Below, piece after piece: positions 63,696-64,000 of a DNA stretch of 64,000 bases. The DNA lies in contig NC_052136.2 in NCBI RefSeq assembly GCF_016086655.4, forward strand, positions 18,724,001 to 18,788,000. The letters run 5' to 3'. The notes beneath the pieces are model-generated. The model had not been told where the DNA came from, ran no database searches, and saw nothing but the letters and a program-made list of their open reading frames with translations. The stretch is from Lepeophtheirus salmonis. Its lineage: Eukaryota > Arthropoda > Copepoda > Siphonostomatoida > Caligidae. Made by a program: the position numbers and the translations under genes. Numbering within the stretch: position 1 is the first letter of the stretch; each line of letters starts with the position of its first letter.

Positions 63696-64000
63696 ATATA
63701 ACAATTGTGTAATAGTTATATTTATTTGATCGTGTTCATGTATAATATTTCATTTAAAACAATTCATAAGAAAAATAAGTAATATTGGCATTGTAGGTAC
63801 AAAGAGTCTTAGAATAAATACATTTTAAAAAATTAAGCCACCAATTATATACGCATTATATTTTATACAAATGGAAATATTTTTTTATTTTATCTTAATA
63901 TAAGGAAGACTACAATCAATATAATATTTAACTTTTATTTTTAAATTAAACATAATTTTAATTTAATTTTTAATCAAATTTCCGTAGTATGACTCACAAT
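63696..64000. other. No feature seen
   Basis: Very AT-rich end of the window. Confidence 0.4.

Overview
This is an AT-rich, gene-poor stretch of an animal nuclear genome. The evidence for that is dense decayed Tc1/mariner and hAT DNA transposons with TA or 8-bp target duplications, degenerate splice-like junctions, a SMYD-type SET/MYND methyltransferase remnant and an SHPRH-type RING/helicase remnant. There is no bacterial-style operon, no rRNA or convincing tRNA, and almost every long reading frame is the shadow of a broken transposase. The transposon repertoire (maT-like DD37D, a DD41D-type element, ZBED-type hAT, a little Ty3/gypsy) suggests an arthropod. A caligid copepod such as a salmon louse is my best guess, but this is inference from family resemblance only.

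Layout. 1-7.6 kb: no gene; dispersed repeats, an RTE-like 3' tail and a fold-back element. 7.6-22 kb: two copies of a deleted maT-like transposon (family M1), an internally deleted mariner with both TIRs, a decayed Tc1/maT transposase, a hAT C-terminal fragment, GGACCG-rich repeats, a candidate signal-peptide first exon at 14.93 kb, and a maT-like DD37D transposase on the minus strand at 20.3-21.5 kb. 22-35 kb: ZBED-type hAT 5' end, three unrelated Tc1/maT fragments (one repeated at 34 kb), a 397-bp MITE with ~140-bp TIRs, a third M1 copy, a 120-bp tandem duplication, a ~1.5-kb long-TIR element with a remnant of an unusual transposase, and an internally deleted mariner. 35-47 kb: MITEs with CAGGGGCGTC ends, hAT termini, a mariner 5' fragment, a gypsy RT-integrase remnant, and a hAT-like element that contains a Tc1-like transposase fragment. 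47-57 kb: fourth M1 copy, an unidentified coding remnant, a Tc1 fragment, an 825-bp hAT-like MITE, a DD41D-type transposase remnant and a 260-bp tandem duplication. 57-64 kb: SMYD-like pseudogene (minus), SHPRH-like pseudogene (plus), a complete 1.27-kb maT-like element (plus) and a hAT fragment (minus).

No gene in the window can be called intact with confidence. The main story is a transposon graveyard in which internally deleted copies outnumber full-length ones, with two broken host-type genes beside the best preserved transposon. The most promising undescribed items are the long-TIR element at 31.2-32.7 kb, the two non-autonomous hAT-like elements with near-perfect 8-bp target duplications (46.1 and 50.3 kb), and the M1 family, in which the DNA-binding part is retained and the catalytic core is lost.
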